Assembly (NCBI GenBank): GCA_937896565.1
Contig: CALBOV010000309.1
Location: 1-33,826, forward strand
DNA from: an uncultured Salinisphaerales bacterium
Lineage (GTDB): Bacteria; Pseudomonadota; Gammaproteobacteria; Nevskiales; OUC007
Direction: 5' to 3'
DNA: 33,826 nucleotides
Position 1 is the first letter of the stretch. Each line of letters starts with the position of its first letter. Below are positions 27,561 through 33,826 of this stretch, piece by piece. Below the pieces are notes generated by a model, which was not told where the DNA came from, ran no database searches, and was given only the letters and a program-made list of their open reading frames with translations. The position numbers were made by a program, and so were the translations under genes.

Positions 27561-27977
27561 ATGTTTCATCGCGTGAATCGATCTTGGCGATCGCCGTCGC
27601 TTGGTGCGGTGGCCCTGCTGCTGGGCGGCATGGGGTTGCTGGCCGGCTGCGACGGGCTGGCCGCCACGCAGGCGTCGGAGATTCCCAAGGGCTTTCGCGG
27701 GGAATGGAATCTGCATTTCGAGGACTGTGGCAGCGGCCGCAACGACACGCGGCTTCGCGTCGATGCCGAGAAGATCCAGTTCTACGAGAGCACCGCCTAT
27801 GTGCAGGCCGTGGAGCGCATTTCGCCGCAGGAGATTCGCGTGGACCTGCGATTCAGCGGTGAAGGCGATTTCTGGAGCCGGACCTACCACTACCGGCTGT
27901 CCAACAACCGCCAGGCGCTGATTGACCTGAGTGGCGAGAGCGAACTGCGCCGCTACCGTTGCGCTCAGGCTGGTTAG
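27561..27977 (+). CDS. Small lipoprotein of unknown function
   Basis: A 138-residue predicted lipoprotein. The signal peptide has a basic start (HRVNRSWRS) and hydrophobic core, and ends in lipobox LLAGC with the lipidated Cys near residue 30 followed by Asp-Gly. An Asp next to the Cys would favour retention at the inner membrane by the E. coli rule. The mature domain (about 108 residues) reads as beta-strands: FRGEWNLHFEDCGSG, TRLRVDAEKIQFYEST, ERISPQEIRVDLRF, and RTYHYRLSNNRQALIDL, which resembles small lipocalin-like or META-like barrels without a clear match. Two Cys could form a disulfide. ATG 27561 follows AGGGAAGC; an upstream ATG at 27531 is possible. Divergent from the sirtuin gene. 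Confidence 0.65.
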   Translation: MFHRVNRSWRSPSLGAVALLLGGMGLLAGCDGLAATQASEIPKGFRGEWNLHFEDCGSGRNDTRLRVDAEKIQFYESTAYVQAVERISPQEIRVDLRFSGEGDFWSRTYHYRLSNNRQALIDLSGESELRRYRCAQAG

Positions 27978-27983
27978 TCGCGG

Positions 27984-29138
27984 CTACTCGGCGTAACCGA
28001 AACGCGCGGCGGTGGGCCAGGTGATCCGGCTGATCAGGTCGAGTTCGCTGGCTTCGAAGGCCGGTTGGTAGTAGCCCGGCAGCTTCAGTCGCGCCGCGGC
28101 GGCCTCGATGACGGGGTGGTCGATGTCCAGCCCGCAGTGCGTGTAGGCGGACTCCAGCACTGGTTCGGAATCCTTGCAAAGTGCTTCGTAGCGGATGACC
28201 TGACAGGCGTCGCGCAGCGCCGGATTGGCATCGAGCTGGTCGGCCACGGTGCTGTAGACCATGGCCCAGTACTTGGCCCAGCCTTCCACCTCGCGCCCGC
28301 GCGCCCACAGGTCCTGCACTTCAAGAATCGCGTCGTCGTCACCGGTGTGCATCGGCCGCCGGTCCAGGCCGAACTCGAAATGGCCGACGCGGCGCATGTG
28401 GTCCAGCGAGCGTGGATGGGCCTGTTCGCCAGCCTCGAACAGAGTCTGCTGCTTCATCAGCGAGGCGATGTGCCACACCGGATCACGGATGGGCAGCAGA
28501 AATCTGGCGTCTGGAAACAGCTTGAGGATGTATTCCAGGCGCATCAGGTTGTAGTTGCCCTTGGCGACGTAGCGCGCAGCGCCGCGAATGGCCAGCAGCT
28601 TGCGGATGTGCTCGCGGTAGAAGGCCTCGAACGGCGGGTGCCGTGTGCTGTCGTTGAGCACGTTGCTGTGGGCAGGGTTGTGCGTCTCCGGAAAGAACGC
28701 CATCCACAGCACCTCCTCGAAGGCTTCTGGGCTGCGCGAGGTGACGCTGATGCCGTCGCCATGCGCGCGCTCCTTGGCGTCTTCCTTCGGTTCCGGCACG
28801 CGCGACAGCCAGCGATCCCACAGCCAGGGCGTCATCACCGGCGGGAAGTCCCGGTACTGGTGCGTGCCGACATCGGCGTGCTCGGCCAGCAGCTCCAGCA
28901 GGATGGTGGTCCCGGAACGCGCCAGGCCGGCGATGTAGATCGGCGCCTTGATCTCCACGCTGGCGATGGCGTCCTCGGCCATCCGCGTGTCGAAGTTGCC
29001 GAGGCCGATGGCCGACTCGGGATGGTTGTGCTGCCAACCGCTCATCCAGTGCATCCAGGTCGGCACGGCAAAGCTGCCGACGGCGGCCTCGCTGGGTTTG
29101 GATCGGGCGGTGCGTTGGGGTGTATGGATATCGTTCAT
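27984..29138 (-). CDS. PAPS-type sulfotransferase family protein (Sulfotransfer_3-like)
   Basis: A 384-residue cytoplasmic protein with the 5'-phosphosulfate-binding P-loop-like motif IAGLARSGTTILLELLA (residues 69-85) and a 3'-phosphate region FPDARFLLPIRDPVWHIASL (about 209-228) with conserved Arg219, Asp220. The intervening QYRDFPPVMTPWLW and EEVLWMAFFPETHN blocks are shared by a large bacterial group annotated Sulfotransfer_3. The expected reaction is transfer of a sulfuryl group from PAPS to an unknown hydroxyl acceptor. Its ATG overlaps the stop of the upstream membrane protein gene by 4 bp (29135-29138). It is the last gene of the four-gene sulfotransferase operon. Start selected by the overlap; the frame remains open further upstream. 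Confidence 0.85.
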   Translation of the reverse strand: MNDIHTPQRTARSKPSEAAVGSFAVPTWMHWMSGWQHNHPESAIGLGNFDTRMAEDAIASVEIKAPIYIAGLARSGTTILLELLAEHADVGTHQYRDFPPVMTPWLWDRWLSRVPEPKEDAKERAHGDGISVTSRSPEAFEEVLWMAFFPETHNPAHSNVLNDSTRHPPFEAFYREHIRKLLAIRGAARYVAKGNYNLMRLEYILKLFPDARFLLPIRDPVWHIASLMKQQTLFEAGEQAHPRSLDHMRRVGHFEFGLDRRPMHTGDDDAILEVQDLWARGREVEGWAKYWAMVYSTVADQLDANPALRDACQVIRYEALCKDSEPVLESAYTHCGLDIDHPVIEAAAARLKLPGYYQPAFEASELDLISRITWPTAARFGYAE

Positions 29139-29851
29139 TGGATTTTTGCCCAGCGGTACATCAGCAGGGAAACGACGAACATGACGGGCATGAACACGGC
29201 CAGCCAGGATCGGAGCCATTCCGGTCCGAACGGCAGCACATGCCGCTCGGGCAGCGCGATCCACACCTGCTCGACCGGCCCGTCCTCGGGGAGATAGCCC
29301 AGCGGGTTGTCCGCCAGCCAGTGCCACCACGGCCGCTTGGTGACGATGCCTACCGGCGCGGTCATGTCGATCTCGGCGACAACCCGCGAGCCTTCGAGCA
29401 CCAACAGTGAGGCGGGTTGGCTGCCGCCATCCCAGCGGGTCACGGCACCCTCGGGCACGGTGCGCACCGTCGGCGGATCATCCGGCGGCGGCAGGCGATG
29501 GCCGTAATAGGTCTCCGCCCACAGCAGCAGGCTCAGCAGTGGCACGATGGCCAGCAACGTGCCCGGCACGACCAGACCGACATGGCGCAGCGCGGTCGAG
29601 AACTGCTGCTTGATCAGCGGTCCGGCATCGGCGAAGTCCCCGTCGAAGGCGTTCAGCCGCGCCCGCGCCTCACGGGCCTCGGTCTTGGCTTCGGCGATGC
29701 GCGACTGCGGCGACAGCCACTTGTAGAGCAGCATGGTCACGATCGCGGCCAGCCCGGCCCAGATGACCAGGCGCAGCCAGTCGGGCAGCGCGGTGGCCAT
29801 CAGCCGGTCCGCTGTCGAAAAGACCGGAGCCGGCGAGTCGAAGATGCCCAT
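29135..29851 (-). CDS. Integral membrane protein resembling EMC3/TMCO1 (DUF106) architecture
   Basis: A 238-residue protein with three membrane helices at about 26-45, 92-111 and 215-233. A charged helical stretch (QSRIAEAKTEAREARARLNAFD, about 50-70) follows helix 1 and would be cytoplasmic by the positive-inside rule. The segment GPLIKQQFSTALRHVGLVVPG leads into helix 2, then comes a periplasmic domain of about 100 residues (112-212) with strands and several Trp. The helix, coiled coil, helix order and the PLIKQQF-type block recall the archaeal and eukaryotic DUF106/EMC3/TMCO1 relatives of YidC/Oxa1; the large loop before helix 3 is atypical. This resemblance is inferred by eye. A coupled sulfotransferase gene follows. 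Confidence 0.6.
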   Translation of the reverse strand: MGIFDSPAPVFSTADRLMATALPDWLRLVIWAGLAAIVTMLLYKWLSPQSRIAEAKTEAREARARLNAFDGDFADAGPLIKQQFSTALRHVGLVVPGTLLAIVPLLSLLLWAETYYGHRLPPPDDPPTVRTVPEGAVTRWDGGSQPASLLVLEGSRVVAEIDMTAPVGIVTKRPWWHWLADNPLGYLPEDGPVEQVWIALPERHVLPFGPEWLRSWLAVFMPVMFVVSLLMYRWAKIQ

Positions 29852-29875
29852 GGATGACTCCCTTTCGCGGGTGGG

Positions 29876-30196
29876 TCAGGCCGTGCGCCCGGATTCCGGG
29901 CCCTGCGGCTGGCGGACGTCGGCGGCCGGCTCATCCGGTGTCTCGTCCATGGCCTCGGCCTGCTCCGCCTGGGCGGCCAGCCTGCGGCGACGGCGCGCGC
30001 GGCGGATGGGCCACAGCAGTACGAACAGCACGGCGGCGCCCAGCGCGGCGATCAGCCCCCACAGCGCGCCCAACAGGCTCAGTCCGGCGCCGGGTCCGAC
30101 ATAGGCCTGGGCCGCGGCCATCGGGGCGATGCACGCCAGCATCGCCAGCGCGACTTGCAGGCTTCGGTGGTTGGTTTGCTCGGGTTTGTGGTGCAT
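29876..30196 (-). CDS. Small membrane protein with YVGPGAGL motif
   Basis: A 106-residue protein with an N-terminal signal peptide (LQVALAMLACIAPMAAAQA, likely cleavage near residue 31) leaving AYVGPGAGLSLLGALWG at the mature N-terminus. A single membrane helix (about 38-62, LIAALGAAVLFVLLWPIRR) follows, then an Arg-rich patch RRARRRRRL and an acidic, probably disordered cytoplasmic tail. The Y-[VI]-GPGAGL motif recurs in short uncharacterised bacterial membrane proteins. Spacing is 24 bp from the gene downstream and 3 bp from the arylsulfotransferase-type gene upstream (30200), so it is co-transcribed. Function unknown. Confidence 0.7.
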   Translation of the reverse strand: MHHKPEQTNHRSLQVALAMLACIAPMAAAQAYVGPGAGLSLLGALWGLIAALGAAVLFVLLWPIRRARRRRRLAAQAEQAEAMDETPDEPAADVRQPQGPESGRTA

Positions 30197-30199
30197 GGC

Positions 30200-31540
30200 T
30201 TAGCTCCTGGTTGCGGATTGCAGGCGTGCGCGGAATGCCGGTGTCAGTTCGTCCGGCGTCAGGCGCTGTCCGGAGGACACGACGGGAATGAACTGGTCGT
30301 TGTCGCCCCCGCGGACGGGGTTGATGAACTCCCAGACGATCTCGCCGTCCGGCGAGACTTCCAGCAGGCGGCCACCATCGGATTCGGTGATCAGGTAGTT
30401 GCCGTTGGGAAACTTGGTCACGGCCGCGCGCAGCTTGCTTTCCAGCGGCTTGTCGGCGCTGCCCGCGTAGGAGAAAACGGCGCCACCGGTGCTCGGGTCG
30501 ACTTCGAGAATCCGGCTGCGGTCGCCGTCGGTGTAGTGCCCGTAGTTGTCGAACACGGTGAAGTTGCCGTTCGGCCAGGCCTGGATGGAATGCTGGCCAT
30601 GCCAGGGACCCTTGGTGGCCCAGGTCATTTCGCCGGAGTCCAGGTCGATCAGCGCGGGCGCGGCGGGGTGGCGCATCGAGATCAGCACCTGATTGCCCTT
30701 GCCTCGGGCCGGCGCGAAGACCGCTGCGAGCTCGTCGTCGATCAGCTGGATGCTGTTGGTGTGCAGCGGATCTTCCAGCGCGAAATAGGGAATCGCGGTC
30801 AGAATGATCTGGTACTTGGAATCGTAGAACGCATCGAAGACCGAGATTTGCTGTTGCGGCTGCCCGGTCTCGCCATCGATGACGACCACCTGGTCGTCGA
30901 GGAACGGCTTGGCCAGCGAGGAGAAGACCTCGTAGCGGGTATCACGAAAGCCGTGGGTGAGCGCCAGCACACGGCCGTCGGAGCCGAGGTCGAAGTCGTG
31001 ATGCACGGCGCCGTGGTACGACCAGATCACCTCGGAGTCGGCGTTGAGCTTCACCATGCCGTAGCCCCAGGGCGTGTCGGCCGCGGCGATGTAGATCGCG
31101 ATCAGGTCACCATCGGGCTCCATGATGGCCTTGCGCCAGTACATCAGGTCGTCTCGCTGCGCCGGGCGGCCATCGGGCGTGCTGTCCCAGAGTTCGCGGT
31201 ACGGCAGGCTCCAGCGGTGGACCTCCTGGCCGTCCATGTCGATCAGGTGAGCGCTGGTGCTGCCGCCGCGGGTATAGAGGGTGTAGCCCTGATAGGCCTG
31301 GGCCGGGTCATGGATCGTGGTGCCGCGGGCATCGGTGCGCGCCTCGCGCCACTGGTCCGTCTGCACGTAGGAGTTCTCGATCTCGCGCCGGAGCAGTAGC
31401 GCGCGGCCCGCCTTGTAGGCATTGGTCAGCGGTTCGGCCGGGAAGACCTTCGTCAGCATGACCGCCGCCCCGCCGAGGAAGGCGAGGAACAGGCATGCAA
31501 CGAAAAACGCGGCAAAGCCGAGGCGGTCCGAATTGTCCAT
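30200..31540 (-). CDS. Membrane-anchored arylsulfotransferase (ASST) family protein
   Basis: A 446-residue protein with an uncleaved N-terminal helix (about 8-30, FAAFFVACLFLAFLGGAAVML) and a periplasmic beta-propeller-like domain of the Arylsulfotransf_2 type. The propeller repeats are visible as SGEMTWATKGP, TGGAVFSYAGS, DGEIVWEFINP. Candidate active-site residues, by analogy with E. coli-type ASST, are His180-His181 (HHDF), His260 (LHTNS), Arg290-His291 (MRHPA) and His317 (GQHS). Such enzymes move sulfate from one phenolic sulfate to another without PAPS. ATG 31540 has GAGGG about 9 nt upstream, inside a small inverted repeat. It is the first gene of the operon. Confidence 0.85.
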   Translation of the reverse strand: MDNSDRLGFAAFFVACLFLAFLGGAAVMLTKVFPAEPLTNAYKAGRALLLRREIENSYVQTDQWREARTDARGTTIHDPAQAYQGYTLYTRGGSTSAHLIDMDGQEVHRWSLPYRELWDSTPDGRPAQRDDLMYWRKAIMEPDGDLIAIYIAAADTPWGYGMVKLNADSEVIWSYHGAVHHDFDLGSDGRVLALTHGFRDTRYEVFSSLAKPFLDDQVVVIDGETGQPQQQISVFDAFYDSKYQIILTAIPYFALEDPLHTNSIQLIDDELAAVFAPARGKGNQVLISMRHPAAPALIDLDSGEMTWATKGPWHGQHSIQAWPNGNFTVFDNYGHYTDGDRSRILEVDPSTGGAVFSYAGSADKPLESKLRAAVTKFPNGNYLITESDGGRLLEVSPDGEIVWEFINPVRGGDNDQFIPVVSSGQRLTPDELTPAFRARLQSATRS

Positions 31541-31545
31541 GCAGA

Positions 31546-31700
31546 GAACCCTCGTTCTGGGTTCCCCCGCCCGTCGCGGTCCCTGACAGGCCCGCGACGT
31601 CTCCTTGCCTGCTCAGACTCTGCCCGATTTCATTTGGTTCCACGGCGATGTTCACGCCGCGTGGGACGAAGCTTTGGTATTCTCCGCGCCCGCGACGGGC
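31546..31700. promoter_or_regulatory. Inverted-repeat-rich divergent region before the sulfotransferase operon
   Basis: The 205-bp gap between the arylsulfotransferase and phosphatase genes holds several matching arms. GAACCC/GGGTTC (31546-31551, 31559-31564) covers the ribosome site of the leftward gene. GCCCGTCGCGG (31569-31579) can pair with CCGCGACG (31592-31599), or more fully with CCGCGACGGGC (31690-31700). CCACGGCG (31640-31647) pairs with CGCCGCGTGG (31655-31664) with a two-base bulge. The alternatives are mutually exclusive, as in attenuator-like leaders, but high GC makes chance pairing possible. No clear promoter hexamers were found on either strand. Confidence 0.35.
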
Positions 31701-31745
31701 AGCCCGCCGCCCGGTTTGTATGAATCTCCAAGCGCGATCATTTCG

Positions 31746-32183
31746 ATGTTCAACCGTTTTCTTGTTGTCTGCACCGGCAATATCTGCCGAAGCCCCATGG
31801 GCGAATACCTGCTGCGCGAGCGTCTGGCGGACCGGCCGAACGCGGTCGTGGAGTCCGCGGGCATCGGTGCGCTGGTTGGTCACCCGGCCGATCCGCTAGC
31901 GCTGGAGGTGATGCAGGAGAACGGTCTGGATGCCAGCGCGCATCGCGCCCGGCAGATCGACAAGGACATGATCGCCCACTCCGATCTGGTGCTGGTGATG
32001 GACAAGGGCCACCTGCAGTGGATTCACCAGAATTTCCCGATGTCGCGTGGCCGCGTGCACCTGATCGGCCGCTGGCGCAACAACGCCGAGGTGGCCGATC
32101 CGTACCGCCGGCCGCGTGAGGCCTTCGAGCAGGCCTGGCGTGACACGGTGGCGTCCGTGGATGACTGGATGACCAAGGTCTAG
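31746..32183 (+). CDS. Low-molecular-weight protein-tyrosine-phosphatase
   Basis: A 145-residue cytoplasmic phosphatase. The active-site P-loop is [14 protein letters not shown] (nucleophile Cys9, Arg15, Ser16), and the general acid Asp118 is in VADPYRRP. The [14 protein letters not shown] stretch and [18 protein letters not shown] are also standard. The closest named relatives are Wzb/Etp-type enzymes that dephosphorylate the tyrosine kinase of exopolysaccharide export, but no wzc or capsule gene is nearby, so the substrate is open. ATG 31746 gives the standard family start and has no recognisable ribosome site. Divergent from the sulfotransferase operon. Confidence 0.93.
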   Translation: MFNRFLVVCTGNICRSPMGEYLLRERLADRPNAVVESAGIGALVGHPADPLALEVMQENGLDASAHRARQIDKDMIAHSDLVLVMDKGHLQWIHQNFPMSRGRVHLIGRWRNNAEVADPYRRPREAFEQAWRDTVASVDDWMTKV

Positions 32184-32202
32184 CCAACGCGTATCCGTCC
32201 AG

Positions 32203-32221
32203 GCCGCCGCATGGCGGTTTT
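32203..32221 (+). terminator. Short intrinsic terminator after the phosphatase gene
   Basis: GCCGCC (32203-32208) pairs with GGCGG plus a closing T (32213-32218) around loop GCAT, followed by four T (32218-32221). The stem is short but G-C rich and lies 20 nt after the stop at 32183. Confidence 0.5.
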
Positions 32222-32246
32222 GCGCCAAAGCGCCACATCATTCCCT

Positions 32247-32252
32247 TATACT
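32247..32252 (+). promoter_or_regulatory. -10 element candidate for miaB
   Basis: TATACT lies 29 bp before the miaB ATG, just after the terminator-like hairpin of the previous gene. It matches the sigma-70 -10 consensus in five of six positions. A clear -35 hexamer is not present 16-18 bp upstream. Confidence 0.45.
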
Positions 32253-32280
32253 GCCCGGTTCCTTCGAGCCCAGATGCGTC

Positions 32281-33624
32281 ATGCCGCACGGCAAGCTATA
32301 CATCAAGACTTTCGGCTGTCAGATGAACAGCTACGACTCGGACAAGATGGCCGATGTCCTCGCGCGTTCCCATCAGCTGGAACGAACGCATGATCCCGAC
32401 GAGGCGGACGTGCTGCTGCTCAACACCTGTTCCGTGCGCGAGAAGGCGCAGGAAAAGGTGTTTTCCGAGCTGGGACGGTTGCGGCCGCTGAAGGACGGCA
32501 AGCCCGATCTGCTGATCGGCGTGGGTGGCTGCGTGGCTTCGCAGGAAGGTGACGCGATTGCCGAGCGGGCGCCGTTCGTGGACCTGGTCTTCGGGCCGCA
32601 GACCGTGCACAGACTGCCGGAGATGGTCGATCAGGCGCGCGCGAAACGCCGCACCATCGTCGACATCTCGTTCCCCGAGATCGAGAAATTCGACAACCTG
32701 CCCGAGCCGCGTGCGGACGGTCCAACCGCGTTCGTGTCGATCATGGAGGGCTGCAGCAAGTACTGCACGTTCTGCGTGGTGCCCTACACGCGCGGCGAGG
32801 AGATCAGCCGCCCGCTGGACGACGTGCTGACCGAGGTCGCGCAGCTCGCCGAGCAGGGCGTGCGCGAAATCACCTACCTGGGCCAGAACGTCAACGCCTA
32901 CCGCGGCGCGATGGCCGACGGCGCCACGGCCGACCTGGCGCTGCTGATTCACTACACCGCCGAGATGCCGGGCATCCAGCGCATCCGCTTCACGACTTCG
33001 CATCCGGCCGAGTTCACCGACGACCTGATCGCCGCCTACGCCGAGGTGCCAAAGCTTGCGGGCTATCTGCATCTGCCGGTGCAGGCCGGCTCCGACCGCA
33101 TTCTTGCGATGATGAAACGCGGCCACACCGCGGCCGAGTACCTGGACAAGATCGCCCGGCTGCGAGCCGCGCGTCCGGACATCGCGCTGTCCACCGACAT
33201 CATCGTCGGATTCCCGACCGAATCGGATTCGGATTTCGCGGCGACGATGAACGTGGTCCACGAAGCCGGTTTCGACCACGCGTTTTCGTTCAACTACAGC
33301 CCGCGCCCGGGCACGCCGGCGGCCAATCTGGCTGACACGGTGCCGGCCGAGGAAAAGTCCAAGCGCCTGCAGATTCTCCAGAACCGCGTGCGCCAGCAGG
33401 GTATGCGCTATGCCGAATCGCTGGTCGGCAGCACGCAGCAGGTGCTGGTCGAGCGGGCGTCGGTGAAGTCCCCCAACCAGATGGCCGGACGTGCCGGCAA
33501 CAACCGCTGGGTCAACTTCGATGGCAGCGCGGCGCTGATCGGGCAGATGGTCGATGTCGTGATCACCGAGGCGCTGCCGAACTCATTGCGCGGCCGGCTG
33601 GTTGCCGCGAGCGCGGCGGCCTGA
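32281..33624 (+). CDS. miaB: tRNA-2-methylthio-N6-dimethylallyladenosine synthase
   Basis: Radical-SAM enzyme that adds a methylthio group to i6A37 of tRNAs reading UNN codons. The 447 residues match the family (E. coli 474). N-terminal UPF0004 cysteines are Cys13 ([10 protein letters not shown]), Cys50 (NTCSVREKA) and Cys84 (GGCVASQ), holding the auxiliary cluster. The radical-SAM triad is Cys158, Cys162 and Cys165 (CSKYCTFC), followed by [18 protein letters not shown] and HLPVQAGSD. The C-terminal TRAM domain starts near residue 375. ATG 32281 is consistent with the family start, although the ribosome site is weak. A PhoH-like gene follows by 19 bp, the same order as miaB-ybeZ in E. coli. 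Confidence 0.97.
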   Translation: MPHGKLYIKTFGCQMNSYDSDKMADVLARSHQLERTHDPDEADVLLLNTCSVREKAQEKVFSELGRLRPLKDGKPDLLIGVGGCVASQEGDAIAERAPFVDLVFGPQTVHRLPEMVDQARAKRRTIVDISFPEIEKFDNLPEPRADGPTAFVSIMEGCSKYCTFCVVPYTRGEEISRPLDDVLTEVAQLAEQGVREITYLGQNVNAYRGAMADGATADLALLIHYTAEMPGIQRIRFTTSHPAEFTDDLIAAYAEVPKLAGYLHLPVQAGSDRILAMMKRGHTAAEYLDKIARLRAARPDIALSTDIIVGFPTESDSDFAATMNVVHEAGFDHAFSFNYSPRPGTPAANLADTVPAEEKSKRLQILQNRVRQQGMRYAESLVGSTQQVLVERASVKSPNQMAGRAGNNRWVNFDGSAALIGQMVDVVITEALPNSLRGRLVAASAAA

Positions 33625-33643
33625 GACGGTCGAACGGGTCAGG

Positions 33644-33826
33644 ATGACAGTGGTGACAGAGACCGACGCCGAAACCGAGCCGCGCGACGTGGTGCTCATG
33701 CCCGCGGACAACGTGCGGCTGGCCCGTTTGTGCGGGCCGCTGGACGCCAACCTGCGCGAGATCGAGCGGCGGCTGGATGTCGAGATCCGCAATCGCGGCA
33801 ACCGCTTCCAGATTCACGGTGACACC
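33644..33826 (+). CDS. ybeZ: PhoH-like ATPase (PhoL/YbeZ), N-terminal fragment
   Basis: The last 183 bp form an open frame of 61 codons running off the right edge. It shows the family N-terminus: LMPADNVRLARLCGPLD, then LREIERRLDVEIRNRGNRFQI, matching the PADN.RLA.LCG and IE.RLGV.I..RGN.F patterns of PhoL/YbeZ. The ATP-binding domain lies outside the window. Starting at ATG 33644 places a charged 20-residue leader before the conserved part; GTG 33653, just after AGGA, is an alternative. The position after miaB is the conserved miaB-ybeZ-ybeY arrangement involved in rRNA processing. Confidence 0.85.
   Translation, partial: MTVVTETDAETEPRDVVLMPADNVRLARLCGPLDANLREIERRLDVEIRNRGNRFQIHGDT

Overview
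The window is about 33.8 kb of GC-rich, densely packed bacterial chromosome. Essentially all of it is housekeeping or conserved metabolic sequence, and I see no insertion sequence, prophage, CRISPR array, tRNA or rRNA. The outer-membrane and lipid A type genes, MtgA, MiaB next to a PhoH-like gene, a uvrA/MFS/ssb block laid out as in Pseudomonas, and YceI with cytochrome b561 all point to a gammaproteobacterium. The exact order cannot be fixed from this stretch. An ECF-like sigma factor of the TIGR02999 type fits a Xanthomonadales/Wenzhouxiangella- or Chromatiales-like lineage, but that is inference.

Layout. 1-290: end of an exporter-type ABC ATPase gene. 301-7979: a carbon-metabolism block with divergent halves, zwf-pgl leftward and edd-eda-ppc rightward. 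It encodes the Entner-Doudoroff route from glucose-6-phosphate to pyruvate plus glyceraldehyde-3-phosphate, with PEP carboxylase attached by a 4-bp overlap. 7980-8531: non-coding. It holds a probable ppc terminator and a convincing unannotated small RNA candidate (8153-8271: two stem-loops and a strong intrinsic terminator). 8532-10370: an exported probable beta-barrel protein and an ECF-like sigma factor. 10376-12132 (minus): a polytopic membrane protein and MtgA. 12258-13990: YceI, cytochrome b561 and a second YceI.

13968-16614: an EamA exporter, an SRPBCC protein overlapping a YceK/YidQ-like lipoprotein, and a lipid A type acyltransferase that ends the leftward rpe-trpE-acyltransferase operon (to 18764). 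18877-20685: purC and a cytosolic 5'-nucleotidase. 20719-21705: D-lactate dehydrogenase. 21803-26715: ydcH-uvrA leftward, MFS and ssb rightward. 26720-27977: a zinc-ligand-less class III sirtuin and a small lipoprotein.

27984-31540 (minus) is the least familiar part: a tight four-gene operon encoding a membrane-anchored arylsulfotransferase-type protein, a tiny 'YVGPGAGL' membrane protein, an integral membrane protein whose layout recalls the EMC3/TMCO1 (DUF106, Oxa1-like) group, and a PAPS-type sulfotransferase. I consider this the best candidate for an undescribed system. 31746-33826: a low-molecular-weight tyrosine phosphatase, miaB, and the start of a PhoH-like gene (phoL/ybeZ) cut by the window edge.
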